From NCBI GenBank assembly GCA_024345305.1, contig BRON01000007.1, positions 248,001 to 312,000 on the forward strand: a DNA stretch of 64,000 nt, read 5' to 3'. The notes beneath the pieces are model-generated. The model searched no databases. It saw only the letters and a list, made by a program, of their open reading frames with translations, and was not told the origin of the DNA. The stretch's first letter is position 1; each line of letters starts with the position of its first letter. The stretch comes from Mrakia gelida (lineage: Eukaryota > Basidiomycota > Tremellomycetes > Cystofilobasidiales > Mrakiaceae). Below, piece after piece: positions 10,949 through 22,739 of this stretch. The position numbers and the translations under genes are program-made.

Positions 10949-11986
10949 ATGCCTCAGGTAGGTGTTCCGCACTCGAATCATCGGTCATCTACGCAAAGAA
11001 GCTCATCGTTCGCCTTCGGTTGTTGTCCTTCAGCTCGCTCCCTCCTCCTCCTCCTCCTCCTCTCGACCGCTTCGATCTCATCGCACCTCCCTCCCGCGGG
11101 ATGTCCTCGCTCAAATCTTCCAGGAAGCCGATGCTTCGACCCTTGCTCTCCTAGGAAGGGTCTCGCTCGACTTCCTCGTCGCTACCTCGGGTCTCCTCTA
11201 CAAGAACGTCGAGGTCACCTCCTTGAAGCAGGTCGAGAAGTTGTTCTGCAAGAGGGAGCATCAGCAGGTGAGCTCAATATTGTCTTTTCTCTCTGAGCGC
11301 TGTCTCGCCTCCTTGTCACTTACGTCTCTCCCTCCCTTCAGGTCTCTCCTTCATCTCGAATCAACCCCCACCTCGACCTCTCCCAGATCTCGACTCTCTT
11401 CCTCAACTTCGCCGCCGCTCCCTGGCTCTCACCCCTACCCGTCTCCCTACCTCTCTCCGTCTCCCTCGCCCGGCTCTCCCAGTCAGCCTCTTATCTTCTC
11501 CTCGACTCTCTTCGTCTCACCTGCCTTCCCAACCGTCCCTACATCCTCGAAACCCTCTACACCCTCCTCCTCCCTCTCCTCAACCCCGTCCGCTTTCAAC
11601 ACGAGATCGTCGAACGGTCAACCTACCAGTCCGCGCATGACTACCTCGTCCCTGCACCTCCTCGTCTGAACGGATGGAACAGGCTCAAGAGCGTGGAAAT
11701 CAAGGGCCAGCTCCTCCTCTGCGACCATCTCCTCGTTCTGCCCTCGGTTCCGCCCGCCAACTTGAGCGACGTTTGGGTCTGCCGGATCCATCTCGCTACG
11801 CTCATTTCGAGGTACTCTCGCCAGTACACCATTGAGGACGTCGTCAGGATCTCGCAGGGTGTGATCGACGGGCAGATGGCTGGGAGGGTGGTGCTGGTCG
11901 TGAGGAACGAGGAGGAGAAGAGTGAGGTCGAGGGAGCCGAGGTGAGCGGGTGGTGGGCCGTTCCTGAGGTTGTGATGGAAGCGTGA
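10949..11986 (+). CDS. F-box domain protein
   Basis: Likely substrate receptor of an SCF ubiquitin ligase. Exons 10949-10957, 11034-11267 and 11342-11986 join in frame to 295 residues. The first exon is only ATG CCT CAG; I chose this start because it splices in phase into a poly-Ser stretch and then the F-box, LPRDVLAQIF...LALLGRVSLDF, at about residues 23-60. The rest (ISTLFLNFAAAPW...) is Leu-rich without a clear repeat and ends ...VPEVVMEA. The F-box signature is visible; the substrate is unknown. It is one of three F-box-type genes within 12 kb, and they are not close copies. Confidence 0.8.
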
Positions 11987-12829
11987 GGTGAGTTTGGACG
12001 TTCTTTTCTCGTTTGGTCTCATGCTTGAGTGCTGAGCTGACTCTTTGCGTTGCTTTTCCGCTTCCTCGTTCAGTTCGGTCACGACGCGTCGTTCTTCGTT
12101 CTCCCTCGCCCGGTTCTTCGCACCCACCTCCCTCGTCACTTTCACACCAGCATTACTGCATGCCACGCCTACATATCCGCATTTCTCGTTACATATCCCT
12201 TCAACTCCCCAACCGAACCCATTCCTTCGGTCCTCTCCTTTCCCTCCCTCGCTCGTCGTCGCGTCGAAACCATCTCGGAGCTGTTGCAATCCCCTCGGCG
12301 TCGCAGCGAGACGATTTCCTACTCCCAGCTCTTCGAATAGTCTTGCATCAGTGAGTTCATTTGTTCTCCTCAGCTCGCTCACTCGAAGACGAAGACTGAT
12401 CTCGACGCGTCTCTCTCGTTCTCTCCTCCATCCCTCGCCCTCCTCCGTCAGACTCTCTGCCTTCACCTCTCCCTCTCTCTCCATCGCTCGAAATCAAACC
12501 TCGTCAAACGATCCCTGGATCTCGTCGTTCGGAATTGGCGGTCCAACAAGCCTGCAGTCGTGCGAGGAAGGGAGCGGAGCTCGCCGTTTCGCTTTTCGTT
12601 CCTACTGTAGATATACCTCAAAAGCTCTATGTGATCCCTCTTTCTTGTTGCTGTATCCTCTTTTTTCCCCTTCAGAACGAAAAACTTCCTCGTCCCCTTT
12701 CCTGCAGCAGAAACGCTCAAGGAAGGCCGCCCTGGCCGACGCCTCGAAACGATCCCCTCCGTCCATGCGATCCCTTCTCCCCTTCCTTCCTTCCTCCCCT
12801 CCAACCGCATCTCCCCCATTCCACTCACC
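11987..12829. other. Intergenic region upstream of the P450 gene
   Basis: 843 bp between two plus-strand genes. CT-rich, with ACGCGTC near 12085 and 12405 and intron-like GTGAG...CAG segments (for example 12351 onward), so part may be a spliced 5' leader of the P450. No protein-like frame was recognised. Confidence 0.4.
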
Positions 12830-15515
12830 ATGCTCTCCTTCAACATCCCGGCCCATCTCCTCTACCCCTCCCTCACCCTCCTCGTCCTCCTCACTCTCAA
12901 GTACCTCCTCCGACCTCGTCCCCTCCCCCTCATCCCAACGACCCCCTCCCTCCCCTTGGTCGGACACTCCCTCTCCCTCATCTCCCACTTCACTCGAAAA
13001 AACAACGTCGCCCCTTGGCTGGAGGAGTTCCCGAAGAGGTTCGGGCAGAAGCAGTTGACTCAGGTTATGCTGAGCTTCAACGAGCCGTTGTGAGTCAACG
13101 GAGGGATGGAGGGAAGGAGGAGAGCGAAGATTGAGGTGAGCTCGAGGTGGCCTTGCTTTGTTTGGGTACAGGCTTCTCGCCTCGGATCCCGAACAGATCA
13201 AGTTCATCAACGGATCGAAGGATTGGGATTCTGCTCAGATGGTTGTGGATGTGAGCCCTCCTTTTCCTCTTCGCTGTTGGACGGAGGGAGGGGAGGAGCC
13301 GAAGAGGGTGACGAGAGAAGCTCACGCTGACTCCTCGGCTGCTGGCTTGCTCGACCGCTCGATGGGGCTGCTAGATCTTCAAGGGTGTCATTCCGAAGGG
13401 GATGTTGTCGAACAAGAGTGGTGAGCAGTGGACTGAGCGGTGAGGGTGTGCGAGAGAGAGAGAGATGCTGATGCTGAGAAGGTTCATGATCGGTCGTCGC
13501 TCGCTCGCGGACGCAGGTCCTCTTGTCAGCTTCCATCGACGTGCTTTCGCCTATGTGGGTCTCAGCTCTCTCCTATCCTTTTCGAGAGTCCGCTCGTGAG
13601 GGTGGTGTTGAGCTCTCTCCGTCGTCCATCGCAGGCCTTCTCCCCGACCTTCCTCGACCTCAGTGGCGCCGTCTTCAACTCGCACCTCAAGATTCTCCTT
13701 CAGCAGTGGGAAGTGAAGTCGAAGGACACCTTCATCCCCGCTCTGGATGGCCTCGAGCTTCTCGCAACGGTGAGCCGAAGTCCCACTTCGAAAGAAGGAC
13801 GTGAAACGCAAGTTGCTGATCAAAGTCGACGCGTCGCTCTTTCCACAGGACACGATGTCGCAAGTCCTCTATGGCGACTCTTACAACCAGCTCACCTCCG
13901 TAATCACTCATCCTATGACTAAGGACTCGATCACTATCGCCAACGTGAGTCGTTTCGCCTGCCTTCGCCTCGTCGTCTGGATTTCGACGCTGACTCGACG
14001 CCTCGACCTTCGTCCTTTCCTCGCTTTTCAGACTCTCACCGATGGACCCTTCAACGTCTTCATCTCCTGGGTCAAACGATTGAACCCTGCGTTCCGAGCT
14101 GCGAATCGAAGGAGTACTGCCTACGTCGTCGAGCGAATCGAGAAGGCGAGGCAGAAGATTCGAGGCGGAGGCGAGATCGAGGTTGTTGAATCGATGGTCA
14201 GTCGCTTTCAGACCTTCTCTCATCTACAACTCACGAGAAACTGACGTTTCTTGGGTCTCGCAGATCGACATCATCATGAGGAAGGAAGCAAGGGACGGAG
14301 AAGGTCAAGTCATGGCGGAGGACGAGTTGCGAGACGAGTTGGCGACTTGTGAGTTTTCCCTCTAGCCTCGTTCGGGATCGCTTCGTCGAACTCACTTAGC
14401 TGAACCTCGTTCATCTCAGTCATGTTCGCCGGCACGGACACCTCGAGGTTCGTTTATGAGAGCTCTTTCTTTCTACGAACTCGTCGACGACGCGCTGACT
14501 CTTCCTCCGTGCCGTCGTTCTCCCAGTACGACACAGCTTTGGGTGAGTTATCGCTCCTCTTCTCTAACATTCGAACAATCTTTGACGCTTGTCTTCAACG
14601 CATCAGGTTCTCAAATACTTCGGCGAGAACCCTGAGGTCCAGAAACGACTTCACGACGAGCTTGTCCGCGTCCTTCCCTCTCCTGACGAGCGAGCCCCTG
14701 CTCTCGACGAGTTGACTCCTGAGATCTTGCCCTGTACTTTCCCTCTTCGCATCGTGTGCTTTCTCTACTCTCTCGCTGCTCACACTCCGTCGCGTCTTCT
14801 TTCCTCGAACAGACTTCGAAGCTGTCGTTCAAGAGTGCTTGCGACTCGCTCAATCCGTCGCTTTCACCGAGAGACAAGGTTCGAATAGTCGTCTCATCTC
14901 ACTCAGCTCCCTGCTCGTCTGCGAGCTTACCTTCGCGTTCCCCATCGTTTTCAGCGACCTGCGACACGACTCTCTTCGGCTCGAACGGCGAGGAGTACGC
15001 GATTCCAGCTGGGACTCAGGTCTTCCTGCTCACTGGATGGGCTGGCAGACATCAGGATCCCGACTCGGAGAACTTCCGACCTGAGCGATGGCTAGACGAG
15101 AAGGGCGCGTTTGACGGCAACCAAGTCTGGTCTGCGAGTTTCGGAGGAGGAAACAGGTGAGTCTGGGCTTCTCGATTTCTGCTCTTTCGACCCGCCGGTC
15201 CGAGCCTGAACCCTCCCTCTTGTTCTCGTCTCCAGGAAGTGCTACGGCTACAAGCTCGCTGTGAGTCTTGCTCGGCTTTTCTCAAATTTTTCGATCTGCC
15301 CGCTCGACTCGACTGACGCGTTCGTTTCGTCTTTCGTTCAGCTCGTCGTCCTTCGACTCTTCATCGCTCAACTCTCCCTCTCGTACTTCGTCCGTCCTCT
15401 CCCCCATGAGCTTAGGAGCGAGACGACGACGGAGATCGTTACGAGGAAGCCTGATAAGAACTGGGTCGGGTTGAGGAAGTGGTCGGAGTCGGGGGTCGCT
15501 GTCGAGAAGAGCTGA
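12830..15515 (+). CDS. Cytochrome P450 monooxygenase
   Basis: Membrane-anchored heme monooxygenase; substrate unknown. ATG 12830 begins a hydrophobic anchor (residues about 8-27, rich in Leu) followed by the proline-rich hinge RPRPLPLIPTTP. Later exons carry the I-helix FAGTDTSR near 14424-14447, an ExxR-type motif in ECLRLAQS near 14830-14850, the meander FRPERWLDE near 15075-15105, and the heme loop FGGGNRKCYG (FxxGxRxCxG) split by an intron, with the heme-ligand Cys codon at 15240-15242. The stop is at 15513-15515. About ten introns, each with typical ends. All hallmark motifs are present, so it looks functional. A downstream NmrA-like gene might suggest secondary metabolism, but there is no other cluster evidence. 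Confidence 0.93.
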
Positions 15516-16165
15516 GAGGTATATAGGTAGCTTAACGACTCTTTGACGATCTATGTAACTGATGTCTGTTCGTGAAACGAGACTGGAAGCGTCTAAGAAG
15601 AGAAGAAGGAAAGCTTGTGAGCGAGATGGAAAGGAGAAGCCGAACTCGAGTTCGTTTCGACGCGTCGATCCGGCGACGCTCAATTGTGTTCCGTCTGACT
15701 ACGATGCTCAGCGTAAGATTCGGAGCTCCGATACACTTCGGAATAATGCCAAAGGGGAGGAACCGAAACGAGGTCAATGGAGACGGGAGGAGACGCGTCG
15801 AGCTCGACCGGTCGTCGCGGACTCGGCGAGCTCGTGGACCTTGTTTTGATGCTCTTTCGGAGGCTCTCAGAGAGATAGAAAGAAATCTGAGGATCCCTCT
15901 TTGTGTTGATCATATATCTTTAGACACCCGGTGATCCCCTAGCAGAAAAAGAAGCTGCTCCGAAGCCCAGCAGCTGAAAAACTGAAGGAAGAAAACTCGG
16001 ATCGAAATCGGCTCGGGCGAGGGAGGAGAGGTCGCCGAGGCATGAGCTCGCAGAAGGAGGGAGGAAGAACAAAATCAGCTGAACTCGCTCTCTTCTCTAT
16101 TCACCTCCAACTACATCCTCCTCTCAGGACTCCAACCCACCTCCAAGAAACCTACTCGAACCACC
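15516..16165. other. Intergenic region after the P450 gene
   Basis: 650 bp holding the P450 3' UTR and the upstream region of the small gene at 16166. ACGCGTCGA occurs twice (about 15660 and 15793). No gene seen. Confidence 0.4.
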
Positions 16166-16708
16166 ATGCCTCCAATGCAACAACATCCCCGAGCTTCGAC
16201 CTCGACTCTCCCCCCCTTCTCCCACTACCAACCTCAGTCCTCCTCCCGACCTCGTCTAACTCGAAAGGACTCCCCTCCTCCTCTTCCTACACACGCTCTT
16301 CATCGAGTTCCATCGAGTGAGTCCGCTTTCCCTCTCTCCGACCTCGCAAAACTCGACTCGACCAAAGGCTGACCTCCGCCTCCCTCCCTCCCTCTTCTCT
16401 TAGACAGCTCCTCCTCCTACTCCCACCTCCTCTCCCTCCTACACCCCGAGCGATCCCACCCAATCTCAGCCCCCATCCCTCATCGACTCCAAACCTCCCC
16501 TCTCATCCTCTGCGAAGCGTCGCCCTTCCACAAACGCGCTCTCTCGTCGTCGCCGACGGATCGGATGACTCCTCTGCCCGAGCTCGCTGAGGAGGAAGGA
16601 GGAGGAGGAGGGAAATGTGGTGGGAAGAGGAGCGCTGAGGAGATGAGAGTGTTGGCTGATGGGTGGTTGTTCCCTCCTGAGGAGAGGGAGGTGAGGAAAT
16701 ACGATTGA
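16166..16708 (+). CDS. Small Ser/Pro-rich protein of unknown function
   Basis: Not recognised. Exons 16166-16316 and 16404-16708 join in frame to 151 residues, with donor GTGAGT and acceptor TTAG. The N-terminus is Ser/Pro-rich with RKDSPPPLP, then comes a short hydrophobic SHLLSLLHPE, then a Gly/Glu-rich stretch ([13 protein letters not shown]), ending ...LADGWLFPPEEREVRKYD. There is no signal peptide or membrane segment. The layout resembles the gene at 20104 (R-RDSPSPPP...LSLLNPPP). Coding status rests on the clean intron and an ordered C-terminus. Confidence 0.55.
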
Positions 16709-17338
16709 ACGGGGACGAGGCGAGGGGAGGAATGATGGGGACGAGCTTTTGTTAACGACCTTGAACGACTTTCTGGATGTATGCTTGTACTTCAAGAGAC
16801 AGGAGTGGGACGAAAAGGAAGCTGAGAAGGGTCTGAAAGTGAGAAGAGCGAGAGAGAAGAGAGGGGGAAAGTCAGTTAGAGGGCTGGGAAAGGGAGGGCA
16901 GGAGGAAGAGGAGGAGAGTCGCGCTCACCTTCGACTCGCGAGAGAGGTGGGCCTTCCCACGTCTCCTCACCCTAGGGAGACCAGTTAGACTGGCTTGTAT
17001 CAGAGAGGCTGTCCTCAGTTATTGAGGATCAGGTTCAACGAAGCCAAAAAGGAAAACGGAGGCAAGCACGACGATGGCGGCGATCGCGAGAGGAGAAGAA
17101 CGTCCAAGCTCATTTCGCTTCCTCCCTTCGAACTGCATCTTGTTTCCTCCTCCTTCTTCTTCCTTTTCCATTTTCGAAGCTCCCCTTCCCACCTCAAGAC
17201 CAAGAGCCTGTTCGTGAGGTGAACTCTCGTATGGTCTGCCCTCTGCGATGCGGATGGGACTCACAAAGCTGACTCAAAGTTCCCTCCTCCCTCTCCCTCC
17301 CCCCAGCTCGACCGACCTCCTCCTCTTCCTCCCTCGCC
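16709..17338. other. Intergenic region between the small protein gene and the F-box gene
   Basis: 630 bp. CT-rich towards the F-box start. No gene recognised. Confidence 0.4.
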
Positions 17339-18165
17339 ATGCTCTCCTCCATCCCCAACGAGCTCCAAATCCACATCATCTCCTACCTCCCTCGAAAGGA
17401 CCTCGCAGCCGTCGCTCGAGTCTCCCAGCATGTCCACGCCGTTGCGATCAAAATCCTCTACCTCAAAGTCGAGCTTCGATCCTGGACTCACGTCGACAAC
17501 TGCTTCCTCCCTGGATCCCTCATCCCTTCCGGATCCATCTCCGCCACCGAGCACGCCGAAGCGAGAAGGAAGCACTGGGAGTCGATCAAGGAACTCACCA
17601 TCCGCATCGACCCCTCCGACAAGCGATTCACCAAGTTCCTCCTCCCAAGGTCGCTCAGAGGGAGGAACGTCGCACCCCTCCAAATCGACGTCTTCGCCTC
17701 ATCTACGGACGCTACGACGGGACGCTACACCTTCTCGTTCCCCTCTTGGGGTGCCTGAACCCAAAGAACGTTTCCCTCTTCTCCGGTCCTTTCTGGCTCA
17801 CACAGCACATGCTCATCGCTCTCAGCGAAGTCGGAGAGTGGACCAGACTCGATGGAATCACTCTCGGTCTCCTCGCTGGATACGCTCTCGAATACCAGGC
17901 CAAGTCGGGCAGGACTTCTTTCTTCGCCGGAGTTGTTTCTGGAACCGTCGCTCTCGAGCTTGACGATTGGAGGAACACGCAAAACGGGGACGATGCCGTC
18001 GCCTCCATGATCGCTCTTCTCCCCTCTCTTCGCCACCTTCGAGTCGTCGTTGAGCAAAGCAGGAAGGAGGCGTTGGACGCTCTTCTCGGGAATGGGTTCG
18101 GAGGGAAGGGTTCGGAGTTCTTCACGGTGGAGTTTGGGGATCCGAGGACGTTTGGGCGCGAGTGA
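17339..18165 (+). CDS. F-box protein gene broken by a single-base frameshift
   Basis: ATG 17339 opens a frame starting with an F-box: IPNELQIHIISYLPRKDLAAVARVSQ at residues 5-30. This frame stops at 17756-17758 (...FPSWGA stop). A second frame continues from about 17752 to 18165 with ordered sequence (LNPKNVSLFSGPFWLTQHM... to ...DPRTFGRE). No intron with usable GT-AG ends joins them. The switch falls at a run of four G at 17748-17751, where one extra G would fuse the frames into one protein of about 275 residues. Either a homopolymer sequencing error or a genuine inactivating mutation would explain this. An unbroken second-frame ORF from 17248 exists but lacks the F-box, so I do not favour it. 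Confidence 0.7.
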
Positions 18166-18297
18166 AGTCGAGGGAGGTGGAGGTCGCGATTGAGCGAGTT
18201 GGCTTTCGTTTCGTTTCGCTTGATCTAGTTGGCTTTTCTTACAAGTTCTCACACGATCATATGTATCTACGAATAAGTACCAGTAGCGGGATCTAAC

Positions 18298-19406
18298 CTA
18301 GAGGTACTTCTCAACGGGAGTGGGCCTCCAATCCTTCCAAAGTCCATTCTTCAACTCCGCCTTCGTCGACGACGACACTCCTCGTCCGGAATCCCACTCG
18401 ACCTTCAGCCAAGCGATAAAGTCACCCTTCTCGGCAAACCTCTTGAGAGCCGCCTCGTGCGACTCGTGGACGATCTTGGTAGAGGAGGGGTCCTGGTCGA
18501 CGACGAGTTGAGCGAGGGCGCCGAACGAGGTGCGAGACGCTTCGATGGGGACGACGAGGTTGAGGAGTTGGGAGGGAGGGAGGTCTGGAGAAAAGAGGAA
18601 GGCAGAGTCAGAGACGGAAAAGGTGAAGGTACAAAAAGTGATCCGCAAAACAGCAAGGACGTACGAGTGAGAATGTGGGCCAAAAAGGATGAGACGTCGT
18701 CGCGCGACGTGAACGAGATGTCCGCCCTTCCCTCCCCGATGATGGTGATCTCGTTGTTGACGACCGGGATAAGGAACTGAACCCAGTCGGCGAAGGGTCC
18801 GTTGAAGACGAGGAGCGAAGGAAGTCCGATCTCCTTCAGCTTCGCCTGGAGCGAGGTCTTGAAGTAGAGCGGCGAGGTCGAGGGGAGGTCGATGGAGTTG
18901 TTTCCGAACTCTCTGCAGGAGTTGGAACACACGAGACGAGTCAGCTCGAGTCCAAGATGGAGAGGGAGGGTAAGTGAAACTCACCCTGGGACGAAAAGCT
19001 GAACACCAGCAGCCTTGGAAGCCACGGCGAGAGGAGTTTGGGCGGCGACGCCTCCTCCAGCGAGCGTTGAGATCACGACTTCCACTCCCTCGAGAGCGGC
19101 AGCGAGCGACGAAGGTGAATCGTAGTCGACGGACTTGATGGTGGCTCCGAGAGCGGCGAGCTCCTTAGCGACCGGACTGTCGATCTGTGGAGAGAGAAGG
19201 GTCGAGGTCAGCTCGCGAAGATGAGAACGGGAAGAGGAGGAGGAGGTCGAGCTCACGGCGGAAGCTCGTCCAAGGACGATGACCTTCGCTCCCTCCTTGA
19301 GCAGCGCTCGAGCGATGTAAGATCCGAGAGATGCCGAGCTTGGACCCGAGGCTGTAAGACCTCCTGCAACGGCGATGGTCTTGAAAGGAGTTGAAGAGGA
19401 GGACAT
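18298..19406 (-). CDS. NmrA-like NAD(P)-binding protein
   Basis: Atypical short-chain dehydrogenase family (NmrA/isoflavone-reductase type). These proteins bind NAD(P) as redox sensors or reductases. ATG 19406 gives MSSSSTPFKTIAVAGG and the dinucleotide-binding start AVAGGLTASGPSSASLGSYI, then a second strand (KVIVLGRAS), VVISTLAGGG, and a C-terminal part with ITIIGEGRADISFTSRDD. At least three introns. The stop is at 18298-18300 (...VEKYL). The glycine motif is looser than the usual GxxGxxG. The gene converges with the broken F-box gene (132 bp between stops). The substrate cannot be told. Confidence 0.82.
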
Positions 19407-20103
19407 GGCGACAGAAGATGGGAGGTGGGCTGAAAGAAGTGAAGGTCGAGGTTGGTGGTGAAGAGCGAGTTCTGTCGTTTTCTCGACCTTTATAAACCAG
19501 AACGGACGCTTTGCTGATATGATGACATGCGACGGGCTGAAAGACGAGATCAAGAAGAGGAAGATGGTCAGTTTTGTCAGCGAAGACGAGCTCCGCACCG
19601 AATCCCTGGGAACGTCGTTCCCTCCCTCCGATTCCCCTTCGTTTGAAGGGAAGTCGACTCCCAGACGATCAAGAAGCGTCCAGAGAGGTAGATGTACTCG
19701 CGAAGGTTCCCACCTGAGCGTTTCATGACCTGATGAATCGTATATCTCGAGGACGAAGCAAAGAGCGCGTTCAGCCTTCTCGATTCGTCGCGTCGGAAGC
19801 GCCCGAAGGAGGTGAGCTCGAGTTCGTTGCTCGTTGTCGCCCTGCTGTCGGGAAGACGGGAAAGCCAGACCGTCAGTTCTCTGAAGAACATGATTCTTTG
19901 CTCTTCGTCCAGAAGAGGAATGGGGGCTCACCGATGAAGGAACGAACCTCGTCGTTCGAAACGAGGCCGAGGGAGGCTCGGAAGCAGAAACGACGACGTC
20001 CTTCCTGGGATATGAGCTCTTGGGGCTCTGTTTGAAGTGGAGGGCAGAATCGGCAGTCAGTTTTTTTCTTCCTCGACCACCAGCTCCGGACATCGAGCTG
20101 CAG
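19407..20103. promoter_or_regulatory. Divergent upstream region, NmrA-like / small protein gene
   Basis: 697 bp between divergent starts. A TATAAA lies at 19489-19494 on the minus strand, about 83 bp upstream of the NmrA ATG, a plausible core promoter spot allowing a leader of about 50 nt. Nothing else recognised. Confidence 0.4.
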
Positions 20104-20501
20104 ATGTCCTCCTCACCTTCTTCTCCTCCCTCGTCTTTCCGTCGACCCGAATTCAAACGACGAGACTCTCCGTCGCCCCCACCTCTTCACCACTCTTCCT
20201 CCGGTACGTTCAGCCGACGCTCTTCCCTCACCTCGGAGCGAGAAAAAGACTGAACTCACCTGCGTTTCGATCTGCGACGCTTCCAGGCCATACAACCCTT
20301 TCGATCCTACTCTCCCTGCTCAACCCCCCACCGGACCTCTCCAACCTCTTCGATCGAGAGCTCGCCGCCGTCGCATCGAGGTTACGGTCCGCTGGAGGGA
20401 GGGGAGGGACGTCGTGGGAAGGAGGCGACGATCTGCGATGGACGGCGATTGGGAGCGAGCGAGGAGGAGCGAGAGATGGGAGGGAGGTGACGAGGGCGTG
20501 A
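20104..20501 (+). CDS. Small Ser/Pro-rich protein of unknown function
   Basis: Not recognised. Exons 20104-20203 and 20287-20501 join in frame to 104 residues, with donor GTACGT, GAACTCAC as branch region, and acceptor CCAG. The N-terminus SSSPSSPPSSFRRPEFKRRD is Ser/Pro/Arg-rich; then RDSPSPPPLHH, a short hydrophobic LSILLSLLNPPP, and a Gly/Arg-rich tail with two Trp. The order basic-DSP-proline-rich, then a LLSLLxP block, matches the gene at 16166, so the two may be distant paralogues. The tail is low-complexity. Confidence 0.45.
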
Positions 20502-21073
20502 ACAAGAAGGGGACGAGCCGAATGGTATCGAGGCAGGCACTCGAGGTGGTTTTTAGAGACGAGAGAGTCTGAAGTCACGGAGGGGAAGTGGTCTTGAGGG
20601 AGAGGGCAGGGGGAGCCGAGTCGTTGTTTCGTTGTGGCCTCGTTTCAAAGTCGTTGTATCGATTTGATCTAAGCGAAGCATAGCGAGCGTCTGGCACGTG
20701 GAGTGATATAAGCATCAGAGGCGGCCGAAGAGGTCTCGAGAGGCGAAGGGAAAAGAGAGAGAGCTCACAGGTAAGGTAAGAACGAAGACGCGTCGAAGCT
20801 GGGATCGAAAAGCTCAAGCACTCGAGCGACGTGCGACCAGAGCCAGAACGATCAGCTAGAGCGGACATCGAGAGAAGAAAGGAGGTCAGTGAAGCTCGAG
20901 GGAAGGAGAAGAGAAGAGGAAGGAAGAGAAAGTCTAAGCTCACCGAGTTCGAAGCTTCGTCCCGACGCGACCTCAGGCTTCGCCCCCTTGATCGCCTTCC
21001 ATCGCGCGCCCCAAGCCCCACCATCAGCCTTCGAGTCACCCGTAGAGTCCTCCCGTCCCGACTCGTCGTTCAG
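20502..21073. other. Convergent intergenic region
   Basis: 572 bp between the ends of a plus-strand and a minus-strand gene. 3' UTRs expected. ACGCGTCGAAG near 20789. No gene seen. Confidence 0.4.
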
Positions 21074-22739
21074 CTACGCCTTCTTCCTCCCCCAAAATCT
21101 CTCCTCGTCCCACTCCACTCCGTCTCCGTCGAACAACCTCAACCCCTTCGTCCTCAACAGCTCTCCAGTCGCAATCGGGATGTTCTTCTTATCGAAATCG
21201 ACCAGCAACCTCCTCCACGACCATCCCTCCTCGAACCTGATCTCCTTGAGCGAAGGGAAGGCCGCGTCGAACTTCCTCGTCGCTTGAACGAGGCGGTTGA
21301 AAGCGATCAACGGGCGGTGGAAGAAGTCGCGCTCGATGGTATTGGGACGGACGACGATGGTGCTGAGGGTTCGTTTCCGCGATTCGGTGATGAATGGGAG
21401 GTGGTAGTCGAGGACGGTGAGGGTTTGGAGGTTGGAGAGGGACGTCGAGGCGAGGATGGGGAGGAGGAGTCTGAACTGCTGGAGGGCTATCTGGATCGAT
21501 GGAGGGTCCCAAGCGTCGGGATTGCCGTAGAATGAATCAAAGTTCATATCTGCAGACTTTTCGACCGCGGTGTCGAAGAGGAGGAGGGAGGTGATGAAGG
21601 GACCTTGGACGGCGAGGAACGAGTCGAACGCGACTTGGTTGACGAATCCGGAGATGAGGAGGGTTCGCAGGGAGGGGATGGGGACGACGAGGGAGATCTT
21701 CGTATCACTGTCCGGTTCCCAACAGCTGAAATTGAGCTTGGCCAGCGACTGGGGGGGTCGAAGCACCAGGGGCGATTGGGGGTGTCTTCGTTCGGCCGCT
21801 TCTTCGACGCAGACGTCCACGGAGAGTTCTTTGAGGGAGCTGAGATCCTCCAGGTTGTGGACCACAGTGGGATCGACCTTGATCGTCCCGACGCTTTCGA
21901 GGAGATCGGCAGAAGGAAGGGAGAGGAGGACGTGAAGAGGGAGGAGGGGGAGATGGACTCGTCGAAGTTGTGGAAGGAGAGGGAGGACGGGGAAGAGGGT
22001 GGAGATCGAGTCTGGGGGAGACCATTGCTCGTCATAAATGACGGTCATGGCTTTGATGAACCGCCGGAGGTGCTTGGATTGTGAGAGGGTGAGGACGAGG
22101 CCTGAGAAGAGAACGGCGGGAGGGACCGGTCGATCCTTACGAGTCTGACGACGGCAGTGAAGGAAGATCCAAGAGAAGAGATGGGGTGTGGCAGCCATCT
22201 GGAGTAGACGTTGACAGGAAGAAAGAGCTGGTCAGTAGCTGAAGTCCTGAGCTGAATATCGAAAGACGGACGAGGCGCAGAGAACGGGGAACTGACCTCG
22301 CATCTCTTCGACACCAGCCTCATAGCACTCAGGTCTCGGTAAGACTGTTTGATCCCTTCCCCGCCGTAACCAACTCTAACCTGATCCTCAAAGGACTGTT
22401 CGTTGAAGAGGTTGAGCGCGAAGAGGTCCAGGATCTCTTGAGGGACCGTCGAGAGGCTGAAGGGGAGGAAGGGAAGGGAGAGGTGAGCTCGACCTGTTTT
22501 CCCTTCCAAGCCAGCCGTCGCTGTCTACAGTGTACAAGTGATGAAAGCTACACTCACGAGGCCTTTGGAGGAGCCTTGCTACGTAGAAGCATCGAAGAAG
22601 AAGGAGAGGGGAGGAGGTTTAGGGTGCTGGACGTGTGAAGGAAGGAAGTAGTGCGTGAGCTCGAACTCGACCTCTGCCTCTTCGACTTCGAACGACGAGG
22701 TTTGCGTCCGCTTCTCTTCCTCAGTGGAGCAAACTTCAT
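21074..22739 (-). CDS. F-box/leucine-rich-type protein
   Basis: Probable SCF substrate receptor. Exons 22558-22739, 22297-22456 and 21074-22198 join in frame to 488 residues. A basic N-terminus (RKRSGRKPRRSKSK) precedes the F-box-like STVPQEILDLF...LSAMRLVSKRCE, then PHLFSWIFLHC, as in fungal F-box proteins where the end of the box leads into a Leu-rich C-terminal half. That half (LPLLPQLRRVHLPLLPLHVL, SLKELSVDV, SLRTLLISGF) has irregular LRR-like spacing. The second intron ends at CCAG directly before an ATG (22198) that lies inside the protein. An alternative start is 22592, which would drop the basic segment. The gene ends ...ERFWGRKKA. Confidence 0.75.

Noticed and set aside
12045..13058. 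337-codon ORF overlapping the P450 start
   Set aside because: Ser/Arg/Pro shadow of the P450 coding frame and CT-rich leader. The P450 membrane anchor in the other frame is unmistakable.
17248..18165. 305-codon continuous ORF covering the broken F-box gene
   Set aside because: Its first half is Pro/Arg/His-rich shadow sequence, while the other frame has a clear F-box. Only the second half is credible, hence the frameshift reading.
16166..22739. Reading the P450, NmrA-like and neighbouring genes as a secondary-metabolite cluster
   Set aside because: There is no backbone enzyme (polyketide synthase, NRPS, terpene cyclase) or pathway regulator nearby; F-box and housekeeping genes intervene.
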